Shown here in pieces: positions 63,167 through 64,000 of a stretch of DNA of 64,000 nt. Position 1 is the stretch's first letter; the number at the start of each line of letters is the position of its first letter. The stretch spans positions 62,001-126,000 of the forward strand of contig NZ_LIGE01000025.1 of assembly GCF_001297015.1 (NCBI RefSeq), in the 5' to 3' direction. Under the pieces are notes generated by a model. It did no database searches, was not told the DNA's origin, and saw only the letters and a program-made list of their open reading frames with translations. Made by a program: the position numbers and the translations under genes. The stretch is from Pseudomonas sp. RIT-PI-r (GTDB taxonomy: Bacteria > Pseudomonadota > Gammaproteobacteria > Pseudomonadales > Pseudomonadaceae).

Positions 63167-64000
63167 TTACCGTGGTGCTCGCCGCTGCGCTGCATCGCGC
63201 AATTGCGCGCTGAAGCCCTTGGCTCGTGGTTTTTCCTGTTGTTTTTCAGTGTGTGCCGGGCTGTGCGTCAGATCCGCCGGGTTCAAGGTGAACAACGACG
63301 GATCGCTCAACAGTCCATCGGCACTCAACCCGGTACGGCCCTGACGCCCCTGAATCCATAGCAGATCCAGTTCGCTTTCCAGGCGACTGGTGCGCACCGC
63401 TTGCTGGACGAACTGCCCCGGCACCAGCCCCAGACCATTGCCCACCGACTCACTGGTGAACTCACCGACCGCTGCCAGACGCAGGTTGCTGCCATCGACG
63501 CCCCAGGCCGACAGCTCGGAGATCTCCGCCGCACGCTCGACCACAGGCGTGACGAAGACCGCCGGTTGCGGATCGGGGATGAGGAAGTTGCGGTTTAGCG
63601 TGCTCGGGTCGCGCTCGAAGTTGTTGCCGCCCGGCGCCGGAATGAATGGCGTGGCGATGTCGAGAGTGATCGCCAGTTCGGCCTGATCGCTGGCGCCGTT
63701 GCGATCGTTGATGGTGTAGGTGAACACGTCGCGCAGGATCTGCCCGAGGCCGGCGGCAGCCAGCACCGCTGGGTTGTTCTGATCGATGGTGTAGGTATAG
63801 CTGCCGTCGGCGTTCAACACCAGCGTGCCGTAGAGGCCGGTGATCGGCTGACCGATCACCCCGGCAGTCCCTGAGTCAGCCTCGGCGCCGGTGCGAATCC
63901 CGACCACCACCAGACTGTCGTTGTTGTCGACGTCGCCATCGTTGGGCAATACGTTGCCGGTGGTTTGCGGCGCCGGCGCCTGATCGCTGGCGAAACCGCT
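63167..64000 (-). CDS. VCBS-repeat adhesin-like protein, C-terminal part (truncated by window)
   Basis: The frame is open to the window edge, so only the last 277 residues are seen. A VCBS-type repeat covers GNVLPNDGDVDNNDSLVVVG, GLYGTLVLNADGSYTYTID and DVFTYTINDRNGASDQAELA. The C-terminal 150 residues lack repeats, have a Gln/Arg/Lys-rich end (HTEKQQEKPRAKGF) and no RTX nonapeptides or recognisable type I secretion signal. This suggests a large surface protein exported by the downstream genes. The stop lies 43 bases before the TolC-like start. Confidence 0.85.
   Translation of the reverse strand, partial: SGFASDQAPAPQTTGNVLPNDGDVDNNDSLVVVGIRTGAEADSGTAGVIGQPITGLYGTLVLNADGSYTYTIDQNNPAVLAAAGLGQILRDVFTYTINDRNGASDQAELAITLDIATPFIPAPGGNNFERDPSTLNRNFLIPDPQPAVFVTPVVERAAEISELSAWGVDGSNLRLAAVGEFTSESVGNGLGLVPGQFVQQAVRTSRLESELDLLWIQGRQGRTGLSADGLLSDPSLFTLNPADLTHSPAHTEKQQEKPRAKGFSAQLRDAAQRRAPR

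Overview
The window is chromosomal DNA of a fluorescent Pseudomonas, most likely of the P. fluorescens group. The evidence is high-GC coding DNA, the extracellular protease/type I secretion/autotransporter/lipase gene order typical of that group, a selenocysteine formate dehydrogenase locus, DUF1652 and DUF6124 proteins, and many Pseudomonas-style intergenic palindromes. No phage, insertion sequence, rRNA or CRISPR array is visible.

Layout. 1-1.2 kb: 3' part of a UvrD/Rep-type helicase and a convergent DUF1652 gene. 1.5-5.3 kb: an AraC-type regulator with an NTF2-like sensor domain, then an amine oxidase-like flavoprotein, a small cupin and a putrescine-type periplasmic binding protein, which looks like a polyamine uptake and oxidation unit. 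5.7-23.1 kb: an exoenzyme island with serralysin (aprA), its periplasmic inhibitor, the AprDEF type I secretion machine, a 105-bp tandem repeat array, two subtilisin-like autotransporters and two family I.3 lipases. The protease and lipases carry RTX repeats and should leave through AprDEF; the autotransporters export themselves. An RsmA/RsmE-type motif overlaps the aprA ribosome binding site. 23.3-35.2 kb: housekeeping and accessory genes, including a frameshifted FAN1-type nuclease gene followed by a nuclease-helicase fusion, a hybrid sensor kinase, a cation/proton antiporter, a short-chain dehydrogenase and a C-S lyase.

35.5-44.6 kb: a complete selenoprotein module, fdnGHI-fdhE-selA-selB-selC. 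fdnG is read through an in-frame TGA followed by a SECIS-like hairpin. The same stretch encodes the enzyme, its maturation factor, the selenocysteine synthase, the dedicated elongation factor and tRNA-Sec. 44.6-47.7 kb: an AT-rich accessory patch next to selC with a beta-helix-like membrane protein, an antitoxin gene beside a decayed ParE toxin gene, and a DUF6124 gene with a possible structured leader. 47.7-57.4 kb: an OprD porin, a class III aminotransferase with a divergent TetR regulator, a FadL porin, an AI-2E family permease, an MscS channel and an AspT/YidE-type transporter.

57.4-64 kb, minus strand: the end of a VCBS-repeat adhesin, then a tightly overlapping TolC-like lipoprotein, a periplasmic adaptor, a GAF-like/HlyD fusion and a PqqD-like/M50 peptidase/HlyD fusion. 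No ABC ATPase is visible here, so this is the best candidate for an unusual export or adhesin-processing system. The window ends inside the adhesin gene.
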